From the NCBI RefSeq assembly GCF_003418935.1, contig NZ_QVMT01000007.1, positions 222,204 to 286,203 on the forward strand: a stretch of DNA of 64,000 bases, written 5' to 3'. The notes beneath the pieces were generated by a model. It saw nothing but the letters and a program-made list of their open reading frames with translations. It was not told the DNA's origin and searched no databases. The translations under genes and the position numbers were made by a program. Numbering within the stretch: position 1 is the first letter of the stretch; every line of letters starts with the position of its first letter. This document shows positions 17,224 to 26,978 of this stretch, one piece after another. This DNA comes from Emticicia sp. C21 (GTDB lineage: Bacteria; Bacteroidota; Bacteroidia; Cytophagales; Spirosomataceae).

Positions 17224-20200
17224 ATGAGACTAACCTTTATTCTTTTACTATTTATTACTACTTCTACGCTGGCCCAAAAAGGATTTGAGCGAAAACACAA
17301 ATCAACAGCAGATAAAAGCCATAAACCAACAGGTGATTTCTTGGAAATTCAAGGCGAGAAGATTGATAAAAATGCGAGACAGCTAGGTACTAAAGGGCTT
17401 TCAACCAAACTCATCAGTAAATACAAAGTTACCAAAGACCCTGAAACAGGCAGAATACTGATGATTGAGAACTTCTCAAAGCCTGATAATAAAACCCGTT
17501 TGAGTGCGCAGGCCTTGGCGACCAACTTTTTAGCTGAGGTAAAAACCACTTTGCAAATACAAGACCCGAACCAGGAATTGGTAGTGCAAGCCACTGAAAT
17601 TGATGCCATAGGCATGACTCACATGCAACTGCAACAAAAGTACAAGAATGTACCTATCTACGGTGGCGAAATATGGCTGCACTCCAGAGACAACAAAATA
17701 GAAACGCTGAATGGCCGTAACTTTGCAACTCCCAAAATGGCATCTGTACAACCACAAATTTCGGAAGCAAAAGCTATGGAACTGGCAATGGCAGATGTAG
17801 CCAAGAAATCAATCGTACAAAAAGACATAAGTAATAGCTTCATCAAACAAGACCATGCATCTGAATTGATGATTTATCATACCGATGAAAAGGGATTAGA
17901 TGCAAGACTTACTTATTACCTCACTATCAGACCGAATATACTGGAGCGTTGGGTATATTTTATAGATGCTAACAGTGGCGAAATTCTCAAGAAATTTAAT
18001 CATACCTGTGCATTAGACGGGCCTTTTACAGCTTCGGCCAAAGACCTCAACAATGTGACACGTACCGTAAATATTCAGCAATTTGGAGGCACTTATTACA
18101 TGATTGACACCCAAAGACCCATGTATAATAAAGCTACCTCTAAACTGCCTGATAACCCCATTGGTGGTATTCTGACGATTGATGCCAAAAATACGCCATC
18201 AAATAATACCAAATATTCTCATGTTGTATCAAGTACCGGTACGAGTTGGAATGCCAATTCTGTTTCGGCACATTATAATGCTGGTCTTTGCTATGATTAT
18301 TATCGTACAAAATTCAACCGTAACTCTTTAGATGGTAAAGGAAGTACGGTAATTTCGGTAATTAATATCGCTGACGAAGATGGCAAGGGTATGGACAATG
18401 CTTATTGGAACGGGGCATTTATGGGCTATGGTAATGGCCGCGATGCTTTCAAACCTTTAGCAGGAGCATTAGACGTAGCAGGACACGAAATGACACACGG
18501 GGTAGTAGAAGCCTCAGCGCGTTTAGAGTATCAGAATCAATCGGGAGCTTTAAATGAATCTTTTGCTGATATTTTTGGCGCTATGATTGACCGCGACGAC
18601 TGGACTTTAGGAGAAGATGTAATTAAGGCCGGAGCTTATCCATCAGGTGCTTTGCGTAGTTTACAGAATCCTAATCAGGGCGGCACAAAAGACCCGGGTT
18701 ATCAGCCTAAAAATATGTCGCAATACTTGTATCTGGAAAATACAGAGGAACAAGACAATGGTGGAGTACATATTAATAGCGGCATTCCGAATCAGGCTTT
18801 TTATTTGTTTGCTACCAATGCATCTGTTGGCAAAGACAAAGCCGAACTGGTATATTACAGAGCACTAACCAATTACTTAACCCGTACATCTAAGTTTGTT
18901 GATGCACGTCTGGCAGTAGTAAGAGCAGCTACTGATTTATATGGTGCTAATTCTGCTGTTGTAAATGCGGCTAAAGCAGCCTTTGATTCGGTAGGTATTG
19001 CCGACCCATCGGGTAATACGGGTAATCCTACCCCAGACCCAACGCCACAGACTATCCCTGTAAATAATGGTGGGGACTTTGTTTTGGTATTTGACCCTGC
19101 TAGTGATAAGCTCTATACGGCAAAAATCAATGATGTCACAAAAATTCATAACATAGAATTTAAGCTGATCTCTTCTAGTGGTTGTTTAAGCAAACCTAGT
19201 GTTACGGACGACGGCCAATATGCTTATTTTGTCGGAAAAGATCAGAATATCCGCCGCATTGCATTGACGGGCACTTTTAAGGAGGACAAATTAACCAGCG
19301 ACGCTGCTTGGGATAATGTAGCGATTTCGAAAGATGGTAAAAGAGTGGCAGGATTAACAAAAGAGGAAGAACCTTATATGTATGTATTCGACCTTGAAAA
19401 TAATAATAAAGGAGTTAAGTTTAAATTATATAATCCAACCTATTCATCAGGGGTTAGTACAGGTGAAGTATTCTTTGCTGACTCGTTCGAATGGGATTAC
19501 TCGGGTGAAATTATTATTTATGATGCCTTTAACAAATTAAGCAGCGTATCCGGTGAAATTGATTACTGGGATGTAGGTCTGATCAGAGTATGGGATGCCG
19601 CTAAAAAAACTTTTGGAGATGGAAAAATAGAAAAACTATTTACAGATTTAGAAGAGGGTGAAAGTATCGGTAATCCTGCTTTATCAAAAAACAACCAGAA
19701 CATTATTGCGTTTGACTATTTTTCTTCCGATGAACCTGATGTCTATTATCAGATAGGTGTAGATATTGAGAATAATGACATTGATATTATTAATGAAAAT
19801 AATGATATTGGCTATCCGGGCTATACGCGTTTAGATGATAAATTAATCTTTAATTCTACGAATGATGATCAGGAAATAGTTCAGTATATTAATTTACAGA
19901 AAAACAAGATTTCACCTTCCGGCAGTGTACAAACATGGATAACTGATGCCAAATGGGCAGTTTGGTATGCGCAAGGTAACAGAGCCTTACCTACTAAAAC
20001 TGACCAGACTATTTCTTTTGGCTCTATTACTGACAAAAACCCAAGTACCTCTTTTACCCTTGCAGCTACTGCAAGTTCTAAACTACCGGTACAATATGCT
20101 GTTGAATCAGGTGACGCAACTGTTAATGGGAGTAGAATAACATTGGGTTCAAAGCCTGGGAAAGTAAAAGTTCAGGCATTCCAGGTAGGTAATAGTCAGT

Positions 20201-20709
20201 TCAACTCGGCAAGTGCCTCTCAAACTTTTTGCGTTGTACCCTCTACACCAAAAATAACCGCTAGTGGTGGTAATTTAGTAGCTTCCGGTGGCACCAAATA
20301 TCAATGGTATCTTGACGGAAATGCCGTAAATGGTCTGACACAAGCTACCATCACCCCAAGTAATGCCGGAGGGAATTATGCCGTAAGATCGGTTACAGAT
20401 GATGGTTGTGCCAGTGCTTTATCTACAGCAGTGAATGTCAAACCTGTGGTATTAGCTACAGAATTAGATGAAAACATCAAAGTAAGCCTTTATCCTAATC
20501 CTGCCAGTGATGAATTGAAAATTGATCTGCCTGCAGGTGTTATTTTTAAAGAAGCTACATTCTTTGCTCCGACCGGAATTAGAGCAATGCACGCATACAA
20601 GCTATCAGCTAATAATTCGTTCAATATAAGTCAATTGGCGAAAGGAATGTATGTATTGAAAATAGAAACCTCGCATGGTAGCGTGTCGAGAAAAATTATA
20701 AGAGAATAA
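17224..20709 (+). CDS. Secreted M4-family (thermolysin-like) metalloprotease with T9SS sorting domain
   Basis: 1161 aa. A signal peptide (to ~18) is followed by FTP/PepSY-like propeptide domains (~60-260) and an M4 catalytic domain with HEMTH (H421, E422, H425), third zinc ligand E445 in GALNESFAD and the catalytic His H516 in GGVHINSGIPNQAF. The spacing of 20 residues between H425 and E445 equals thermolysin. A propeller-like region (~620-920) and Ig-like repeats (~930-1080) come next, then a type A sorting domain (SLYPNPASDELKIDL... to the C-terminal RKIIRE). It should be exported by T9SS, activated by propeptide removal and degrade protein outside the cell. The propeller insert after the protease domain is unusual. 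Confidence 0.93.
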   Translation: MRLTFILLLFITTSTLAQKGFERKHKSTADKSHKPTGDFLEIQGEKIDKNARQLGTKGLSTKLISKYKVTKDPETGRILMIENFSKPDNKTRLSAQALATNFLAEVKTTLQIQDPNQELVVQATEIDAIGMTHMQLQQKYKNVPIYGGEIWLHSRDNKIETLNGRNFATPKMASVQPQISEAKAMELAMADVAKKSIVQKDISNSFIKQDHASELMIYHTDEKGLDARLTYYLTIRPNILERWVYFIDANSGEILKKFNHTCALDGPFTASAKDLNNVTRTVNIQQFGGTYYMIDTQRPMYNKATSKLPDNPIGGILTIDAKNTPSNNTKYSHVVSSTGTSWNANSVSAHYNAGLCYDYYRTKFNRNSLDGKGSTVISVINIADEDGKGMDNAYWNGAFMGYGNGRDAFKPLAGALDVAGHEMTHGVVEASARLEYQNQSGALNESFADIFGAMIDRDDWTLGEDVIKAGAYPSGALRSLQNPNQGGTKDPGYQPKNMSQYLYLENTEEQDNGGVHINSGIPNQAFYLFATNASVGKDKAELVYYRALTNYLTRTSKFVDARLAVVRAATDLYGANSAVVNAAKAAFDSVGIADPSGNTGNPTPDPTPQTIPVNNGGDFVLVFDPASDKLYTAKINDVTKIHNIEFKLISSSGCLSKPSVTDDGQYAYFVGKDQNIRRIALTGTFKEDKLTSDAAWDNVAISKDGKRVAGLTKEEEPYMYVFDLENNNKGVKFKLYNPTYSSGVSTGEVFFADSFEWDYSGEIIIYDAFNKLSSVSGEIDYWDVGLIRVWDAAKKTFGDGKIEKLFTDLEEGESIGNPALSKNNQNIIAFDYFSSDEPDVYYQIGVDIENNDIDIINENNDIGYPGYTRLDDKLIFNSTNDDQEIVQYINLQKNKISPSGSVQTWITDAKWAVWYAQGNRALPTKTDQTISFGSITDKNPSTSFTLAATASSKLPVQYAVESGDATVNGSRITLGSKPGKVKVQAFQVGNSQFNSASASQTFCVVPSTPKITASGGNLVASGGTKYQWYLDGNAVNGLTQATITPSNAGGNYAVRSVTDDGCASALSTAVNVKPVVLATELDENIKVSLYPNPASDELKIDLPAGVIFKEATFFAPTGIRAMHAYKLSANNSFNISQLAKGMYVLKIETSHGSVSRKIIRE

Positions 20710-20732
20710 TCATAAAATTAAGGTAATTTTGT

Positions 20733-20762
20733 ATCAGCAGGCAACAAAGCCTGCTGATTTTG
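20733..20762 (+). terminator. Intrinsic terminator after M4 protease
   Basis: ATCAGCAGGC (20733-20742) and GCCTGCTGAT (20749-20758) are perfectly complementary around a 6-nt loop, followed by TTTTG. Confidence 0.85.
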
Positions 20763-20783
20763 TACAACCCTAAAATCAAACTT

Positions 20784-21854
20784 ATGAGTCCGATTCGTGT
20801 ATTAGTAGTTGGTTGTGGAAACATGGGTGCTTCTCATGCCATGGCTTATCACACCAATGATGGATTTGAAATTTGTGGAATTGTTTCAACCGGAAAAAGC
20901 AAAGAAGTATTAAACGAACGTTTAGGCGGTGGCTATGATTTATTTTCAGATTATGAAGAAGCCCTTGCAGCAACCAAACCGGATGCTGTTTGTATCTCAA
21001 CCTATCCTGATACCCACGAAGCATTTGCTATCAAAGCACTTGAAAGTGGTGCCCATGTGTTTATTGAAAAACCATTGGCAGATACGGTAGAGGGAGCCGA
21101 GAGGGTGGCTGCTATAGCCAAACAAACAGGTAAAAAAGTAGTTGTAGGTTATATTTTGCGTCACCATCCATCATGGGAGAAATTCGTAGAATTGTCTCAC
21201 CAACTAGGCAAGCCTTTGGTAATGCGTATGAATCTGAATCAACAGAGTCATGGCAATATGTGGGACGTACATCGTAATCTCATGAAAAGTCTGAGCCCGA
21301 TTGTTGATTGCGGCGTGCATTATATTGACGTGATGTGCCAGATGACCCGCTCGAAACCTTTACAGGTGACAGCTATTGGTGCACGTTTAACTAATGATAT
21401 AGCTGATACCAATTATAACTATGGTCAGCTACAAATCAGATTTGAAGATGGCTCAGTGGGTTGGTATGAAGCAGGATGGGGTCCGATGATGAGCGAAACG
21501 GCCTTTTTTGTGAAAGACGTAATTGGCCCTAAGGGTTGTGTATCCATTGTTGCTAAAGAAGCAGGCGGTAGTGGGAAATCAGATAATGTAGATTCTCATA
21601 CCAAAACAGAATCTTTGCGTTTCCACCATGCAGATATTGATGCCAGCAATAACTTTGTTAAAGAAGATACCTGGATCAATCTGACAGATGAGCCGGACCA
21701 TCAGGAACTTTGTAATAGAGAACAACGCTATTTTCTGAAAGCTATTCAGGAAGACGTTGACCTGACAGACCATGTTCAGGATGCAGTAAATAGCTTAAAA
21801 ATTGCTTTTGCCTGCGATGAATCAGTAAGAACAGGACAAGTTGTACTTCTATAA
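20784..21854 (+). CDS. Gfo/Idh/MocA family NAD(P)-dependent oxidoreductase
   Basis: 356 aa from ATG 20784; a TTG 24 bp earlier is less likely. The Rossmann fold opens with VLVVGCGNMGASHAMAY (GxGxxG), followed by the family motif HVFIEKPLADT and the substrate-domain segment SPIVDCGVHYIDVM, with the conserved Asp and His of sugar-dehydrogenase members. It should oxidise or reduce a sugar or inositol derivative with NAD(P). It sits between secreted enzymes and shares no operon, ending at a strong bidirectional terminator. Confidence 0.9.
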   Translation: MSPIRVLVVGCGNMGASHAMAYHTNDGFEICGIVSTGKSKEVLNERLGGGYDLFSDYEEALAATKPDAVCISTYPDTHEAFAIKALESGAHVFIEKPLADTVEGAERVAAIAKQTGKKVVVGYILRHHPSWEKFVELSHQLGKPLVMRMNLNQQSHGNMWDVHRNLMKSLSPIVDCGVHYIDVMCQMTRSKPLQVTAIGARLTNDIADTNYNYGQLQIRFEDGSVGWYEAGWGPMMSETAFFVKDVIGPKGCVSIVAKEAGGSGKSDNVDSHTKTESLRFHHADIDASNNFVKEDTWINLTDEPDHQELCNREQRYFLKAIQEDVDLTDHVQDAVNSLKIAFACDESVRTGQVVLL

Positions 21855-21857
21855 AAC

Positions 21858-21896
21858 GAAAAAGCCGGATAACATTCATTGCTATCCGGCTTTTTC
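21858..21896. terminator. Bidirectional terminator, 14-bp perfect stem
   Basis: GAAAAAGCCGGATA (21858-21871) and TATCCGGCTTTTTC (21883-21896) pair perfectly. It lies exactly between the convergent Gfo/Idh and sugar dehydrogenase genes and has a T tract on both strands. Confidence 0.92.
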
Positions 21897-24173
21897 TCAC
21901 TCCTTATAAATCCTGAAAATTTTATTCTTCTCTCCAAACCTCACATTTAATAAATAGATACCAGAACTCTGGTCTGATAAATCATTATTGAGTTGTCCTT
22001 TGAGTATTTTCCAATAGCCCTCTCGTTCACTGATTAATTGCCCTGTATTGCGTAATAACCTCAGTCTAATCAGATGATTATCTAGATCATTACTTGCCAG
22101 CAATTCAATCGTATTTTTTGTCGGATTCGGATAAACACTCAAAATCACCGGGTCTGTATCTGGATCAGAAGTTGTATCACCCGGACAAAGAGGCTTAATA
22201 TCTTTGTAATAAATAGCACTTAAACCCAACGGATCAGCTACTGTCAAACTTACTCTGTAGAAGTAGGCCTGGCTATCGCAAGGTACTTGTCCTAACACTA
22301 TTTTTCCCTCTGTTTTTCTGAAACTGCTTACAAAATGCGTATGCTCATCATGATGAAGTACAACCAACCACTGGTAGGTCAAATCAGTTTGTTCCTTATC
22401 TGTTACCGTAGCTGAAAGGTTAACTTCAAAGTCTTTGCTATTGTCAAATGAATTGACTTTATCAATGCTTGTATTCGTAATGGTCGGCGGTGTATTATTC
22501 AGATAGATTACAAAAGTCTTTGTATCTGACTTCCCTATATTGTCTGTAATTTTTAATGTTGCTTTGAAGATTTGAGGCTCGGTTGACACAGCTATATAGG
22601 TATGCGTAGGGTTAGCCAGGTTTGAGTTTTTGCCATCCCCAAAATCCCAGAAGAAGCCTAAAGGACCATTCTCAGGGTCTTTTGAATCACTAGCTTTAAA
22701 ATTAACTGTCAATGGGCTGGTACCATAGATTGGTGAAGCTTCGGCTACTAATACAGGCCTTAAATTAGCATTCGGATCAAAGGTTATCTTTCTTACTTCA
22801 TGTATATCCGGGTAAAGGTAGCTTACATAATAAAGGCTCCCATCAGCAGGATTCACAGCAAAACAAGTAGGATTAACCCTATCTGTAAAATCAATTACTT
22901 CTATCGGATTATTTTTTTCATCTAAACGAAAAGCTTTTACCCAACCTTCATAATCGCCTTGAAAATAGAGATTCCGAAAAGCCTCTGGAAAGGCAGTCAG
23001 GTCATAAAATACCCCACCGATAGAAGAATTCCCAGTAAACGCTCTTCCCTTAAATTGAGCAGACCCTACCCCATACACCTCACTATTTACCAGAGCCTGC
23101 GCCAGAGGCCCCCGCCATTCAATAATTGGTAATACAGGATTAGTTGGTTTAAAAGTTGGGTTGCTGTACGATTCATTGGTATAACTGATACCTTCGAAAG
23201 ATGGCCAACCAAAATTCTGACCGCCTTTGCTGATAATGTTAATTTCTTCCCGATGGCTCCAACCCACATCCCCCACAAAAATTGTCCCCGGATTACCATC
23301 TGCCGGATTAGTACTCCCTGTTTTGGGTTGTACAGTAAAACGAAACGGATTACGCAAGCCATAAGCCCAGATACGCGAGCGGGAAGAACGAGGATTATTA
23401 GATTCATAAAATGGGTTAGAAGCTACACCATTCCCCGTCGCAGGGTCAATGCGTAGCATTTTGCCATTCAGCGAACTCAATACCTGGCTTCTGTAAGCAT
23501 TCACATTCTGCTCGGCAGTAATAATTCCTACTGATATAGCCTCTAAAAACCAGGGATTCTGGGTATCGTCACTTGGTGGCTCACTGGCAAGAGCAGCATC
23601 GCCTGCAGTAACCAACAGAGTACCATCTGTACCAAATACTAAAGAACCTACCCCATGATTATCTACCAAAATCGGAATGCCTGTCGAGATACTCTCTCCT
23701 AGTAATACTTTCCGGCTGCTTTCATTAAACTTTTTGAAACCATCAGCTTTATTAAGTGTATAACGCGTTAAACGCCCGATTGTAGTTTTGAAGCCATCAG
23801 CATTGGTAGTATCATAATTTGGCGTGCCAAAATATAAAGCATGGTGACGTTTTACTGCATATAGCAAATAAATATAGCCATTATTCAGAAAATCGGGGTC
23901 AAGTGCTACGCCATTCAGTCCATGATCGTTGAAATCTAAAACCTCTTTACTAATATCAATAATCGGCGCAGGATTCTTTACGCCATTTTCAACCATAAAT
24001 ACCTTGCCTGCTTTCTCCCATACAAACATTCTACCTTGTTTATCAAAGGTTAAGCCTACTGGTATCGTCCAGCCATCTGAAACCTGTTCATCAACAAAAC
24101 CTGTAGGTTGCGCAAAACTCTGTAGTGAAAAAAAGAACAAGAAAAAAAGTAGATAATAACCTGGTCGTTTCAT
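21897..24173 (-). CDS. Secreted PQQ-dependent sugar dehydrogenase (GSDH type) with PKD and T9SS domains
   Basis: 758 aa. A signal peptide (MKRPGYYLLFFLFFFSLQSFAQ) is followed by a six-bladed propeller dehydrogenase domain (~25-460) with FMVENG, DFNDHGLNGVALDPDF, DNHGVGSLVFGTDGTLLVTAGD (probable catalytic His), RIWAYGLRNPFRF and GDVGWSHREEINII, typical of the soluble glucose/sorbosone dehydrogenase family. A PKD domain follows (~475-560, FFWDFGDG), then a second Ig-like domain, and a type A T9SS signal starting at SVYPNPTKNTIELL. It probably oxidises an aldose with PQQ outside the cell. Electron acceptors could include cytochromes such as that at 15157, but there is no direct link. Confidence 0.9.
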   Translation of the reverse strand: MKRPGYYLLFFLFFFSLQSFAQPTGFVDEQVSDGWTIPVGLTFDKQGRMFVWEKAGKVFMVENGVKNPAPIIDISKEVLDFNDHGLNGVALDPDFLNNGYIYLLYAVKRHHALYFGTPNYDTTNADGFKTTIGRLTRYTLNKADGFKKFNESSRKVLLGESISTGIPILVDNHGVGSLVFGTDGTLLVTAGDAALASEPPSDDTQNPWFLEAISVGIITAEQNVNAYRSQVLSSLNGKMLRIDPATGNGVASNPFYESNNPRSSRSRIWAYGLRNPFRFTVQPKTGSTNPADGNPGTIFVGDVGWSHREEINIISKGGQNFGWPSFEGISYTNESYSNPTFKPTNPVLPIIEWRGPLAQALVNSEVYGVGSAQFKGRAFTGNSSIGGVFYDLTAFPEAFRNLYFQGDYEGWVKAFRLDEKNNPIEVIDFTDRVNPTCFAVNPADGSLYYVSYLYPDIHEVRKITFDPNANLRPVLVAEASPIYGTSPLTVNFKASDSKDPENGPLGFFWDFGDGKNSNLANPTHTYIAVSTEPQIFKATLKITDNIGKSDTKTFVIYLNNTPPTITNTSIDKVNSFDNSKDFEVNLSATVTDKEQTDLTYQWLVVLHHDEHTHFVSSFRKTEGKIVLGQVPCDSQAYFYRVSLTVADPLGLSAIYYKDIKPLCPGDTTSDPDTDPVILSVYPNPTKNTIELLASNDLDNHLIRLRLLRNTGQLISEREGYWKILKGQLNNDLSDQSSGIYLLNVRFGEKNKIFRIYKE

Positions 24174-24357
24174 ATTTGGTTGTAGTGAATATAGGATAAT
24201 ACGGGAATGTAATGTTTAGTCTCTAAATATAACGAATAAAAGGCTATTTACCTTGTATTAAATTTATGACTGCAATTACACTAAAATGGTTTGATAGCTG
24301 ATAAATTAAATTTTAATTATTTATTTTTTCTATACTTTTCAAGTCGCTTTTAAAGCC

Positions 24358-24406
24358 AAAATTCGCACTAATTGCTATTAATACAATAGCAATTGGTACG
24401 AATTTT
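24358..24406 (-). terminator. Intrinsic terminator of the GH97 gene
   Basis: Arms at 24358-24379 and 24385-24406 form a 22-bp stem with two mismatches and a 5-nt loop. On the minus strand it follows the GH97 stop by 29 bp and ends in TTTT. Confidence 0.75.
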
Positions 24407-24434
24407 AGCTTGATTTTTACCTAAAGTCTAAATC

Positions 24435-26582
24435 TTAATTATTACAACCTCCCATTTTAGCAGTAAAATTTCCTCCTGGCTTTACTTCAAAACCATTTAT
24501 TAAGTCAATTGATTTGCCTGCGTCGTAGATTACATTTCTATTAGATAGTATTTCTACCGATGAAGTTATTTTATTGGATACTTTATATTCATTCATTAAA
24601 TCATTAGCTGCGCCGGTAATCGTATAGGATTCCTGACAGCCTTTTCTTTTTAAAACTATAAGGAAACCGCCATAAGGTTTCATCACTTCGTTGATATTAA
24701 AGTTTGTCTGAATGGCAGTATTTGTTTCTGTCGAAACAATGTCTCTTGGCGTATTGCCATCTTTTAAAGATTGCTTGGTATACTCTCCACTAGAAATAAG
24801 TGAGAAACTGAGATTGACTGTTTTTTCTTCATTCAAGCCATTAATGCCCGAAATATACCAGTTATTTCCTTTTCTTCTCGCCATTATGACATGAGTACCA
24901 GGGTAACCGTCTATCAGATGCGTTTCATCCCAGGTTGTCGGGAACTCCTGAACCATTTTCTGTGCAATAGGTGGCAAGCCCAAGTAGCTCTGTGCCATAT
25001 CTACCAGATGGGTTTGGCCTGATTCAAAGGTATTTAGCAAGGCAATTTCGTGTACATCGGTAGTATAATGAACTACTCCACGCCCCTCTCCGATAATCAC
25101 AGGTGTATAATCCATTGAGCCAATGGCATTGCGGGTAAAAGGCAAAATAGTATGATGAGCAGGTGTATTAGGCCTAAAATTATCTCCGTCAAATATATAG
25201 GCTTCGGCTCCTTTTATTGCCTCCATCGTTACTAAATTAGGGTAGGTTCTCTCCCACCCCTTAGGCACTGTACAACCATGGAAATTTACCATTAACTGAT
25301 AATCAGCCGCATCTTTTAGTATATCTAAATATAGTTTGATTATCTCCTGCTTATCGCTCTGAAAAAAATCTACCTTTACTCCTTTTACACCCAGATTCTT
25401 TATGCGCTGAAACTCATTTCTTCTTATTTCCCTTACGTGCATAAGGTCTCTTGGCTGAGCATCTATCTGATTAGATGGCCCTCCCGAATTATACCAGAGC
25501 CATATCTTTACATTTTTTGTATGGGCATAATTAATAAGGTCATTGATATTGCCACCATTACTCATTTTATTCCAGTCTACGTCTATTAATGCATATGGTA
25601 ATTTAAAAGTAGAAGCAAAATCAATATAATTTTTAGAATCTATATAATCAGTTGGACTATAAAGGTCTGACCACCAACTCCAGGCCGTTAAACCGGGTTG
25701 AATCCACGAAATGTCTGCAATGGTTGAGGGCGCACTTAAATTACTTACCAGGTTTGACTCTACAATGGTCTTATTCTCCTTGCCTATCACAATTACACGC
25801 CAGGGCATTACCCAGGGCAAGCTCGACTTAGCAAAGTTAACAAACCCGTTACCATCATTCTGGTCAGGTGGCGAAAGTCTGAAAGTGCCGTTACCATAAT
25901 AAACATCAAAATGGCTGGCAAAGAAATTATCCTGTAAATCTGCCTCTGTCAGAAGAAGCCAGAACTTCGAAGTTTTAAATAGCGCCGGAAATGTTGAATG
26001 AGTCCCGATGCCTTGGTTCATTGTTGTGCCATTAGTAAAAAACTTTTCGTTCACCGGTTGAAAACTGGCATACTCCTGTATCCAGGCGTTTCCATCAGTT
26101 GGTAATTGGAAAGTCGTGTTTTCACCCGTTACATAATAATCTCCACCGGATGTTTCGGGAAACACATATCTGAAAGCCACACCATCATCATAGGCACGAA
26201 AAACGACATTCATCAATTTATTATTGACTTTGAAACTGACAGTCATTTCATTGGCATGATTTCTCAGATTTAGCTTTTTACCTGATGCATTCTGATAATT
26301 TTCATCGATGCTTCGGGTGGTAATTCCTTCAAAGCTGAAGTTACTGGCAAAAAGCTCGTCCATTCTTCGCACACCCAAATCTGATGGGTTTACCACCTGG
26401 TCAGTCGTTGCGTTTTCTATATAATCCACATAATAGACCAGATTTTTATCAGGTTGCCTTAATTCAACTGTTGCCCTGATTTTACTATTGGGAGAAGATA
26501 CGCTCCAGCTTTGTCCGGTTGTTTTTTGTAATGTGGAAAAGTAGAAAGCACTTAATAAAATAAGTAGGAGTCGGTTACTCAT
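24435..26582 (-). CDS. Glycoside hydrolase family 97 with C-terminal coathanger-type module
   Basis: 715 aa from ATG 26582 (the longer frame begins with TTG). After a signal peptide comes the GH97 N-terminal beta-sandwich (~25-290), the catalytic (beta/alpha)8 barrel (~295-560) and a C-terminal beta domain. The barrel has D405 in GVKVDFFQSD, where retaining GH97 alpha-galactosidases have the nucleophile, plus VNFHGCTVPKGWERTYPN and the EAIKGAEAY segment. By family knowledge this favours a retaining enzyme over SusB-like inverting ones. The last ~70 residues (AGKSIDLINGFEVKPGG...GGC) are the cysteine-ended module also found at 2764 and 37169, so the enzyme is probably surface-exposed. It needs calcium in known relatives. 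Confidence 0.9.
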   Translation of the reverse strand: MSNRLLLILLSAFYFSTLQKTTGQSWSVSSPNSKIRATVELRQPDKNLVYYVDYIENATTDQVVNPSDLGVRRMDELFASNFSFEGITTRSIDENYQNASGKKLNLRNHANEMTVSFKVNNKLMNVVFRAYDDGVAFRYVFPETSGGDYYVTGENTTFQLPTDGNAWIQEYASFQPVNEKFFTNGTTMNQGIGTHSTFPALFKTSKFWLLLTEADLQDNFFASHFDVYYGNGTFRLSPPDQNDGNGFVNFAKSSLPWVMPWRVIVIGKENKTIVESNLVSNLSAPSTIADISWIQPGLTAWSWWSDLYSPTDYIDSKNYIDFASTFKLPYALIDVDWNKMSNGGNINDLINYAHTKNVKIWLWYNSGGPSNQIDAQPRDLMHVREIRRNEFQRIKNLGVKGVKVDFFQSDKQEIIKLYLDILKDAADYQLMVNFHGCTVPKGWERTYPNLVTMEAIKGAEAYIFDGDNFRPNTPAHHTILPFTRNAIGSMDYTPVIIGEGRGVVHYTTDVHEIALLNTFESGQTHLVDMAQSYLGLPPIAQKMVQEFPTTWDETHLIDGYPGTHVIMARRKGNNWYISGINGLNEEKTVNLSFSLISSGEYTKQSLKDGNTPRDIVSTETNTAIQTNFNINEVMKPYGGFLIVLKRKGCQESYTITGAANDLMNEYKVSNKITSSVEILSNRNVIYDAGKSIDLINGFEVKPGGNFTAKMGGCNN

Positions 26583-26668
26583 AAGAGGGATAAATGTTTT
26601 CAACCTCTGTACCGAAGATTTGCTCAGAACGCACGACGAAGTATCTATAAAGCAATGGATATTTCAGC

Positions 26669-26698
26669 CAAACGTATAGAGTTTATACTTTGGTTCAA
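26669..26698 (-). promoter_or_regulatory. Bacteroidota promoter of the GH97 gene
   Basis: On the minus strand TTG (26698-26696) and TACGTTTG (26676-26669) are spaced by 19 bp, a full match to the consensus. Distance to the GH97 ATG is 86 bp. Confidence 0.65.
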
Positions 26699-26978
26699 CA
26701 GGTAAATTCTTGACAAATTTAATAATTCTAATTTTGTGCAATGCCTTGCGTAACTGAACACAACAAAAGCTTTACCAATACAACTGGAGCAGAGAACTTT
26801 TCTTGTTTATATCAAAGCAATGGTAAAGATAATCCAAAAATTTCAGGATTGAATATAAAGTTTTACGGGTTTAAGCTTCGTATATACCAAATTATCCATC
26901 ATTTTTTAATGTTATATTCTATTCGTACGTTATTGCCTGTATATTTACGTCCTTAAATAATATCAATGCTTAAACATC
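26699..26978. other. Divergent regulatory region between GH97 and GH43
   Basis: No gene is supported. On the plus strand TTGACA at 26710 and TAATTTTG at 26729-26736 (spacer 16) form a second promoter candidate pointing toward the GH43 gene, with a leader of about 230 nt. The two promoters lie close together, so one regulator could control both genes. Confidence 0.45.

Noticed and set aside
26741..26956. 71-aa plus-strand open frame in the GH97-GH43 gap
   Set aside because: No signal peptide, domain or codon pattern; it starts right at the predicted promoter and looks like chance.
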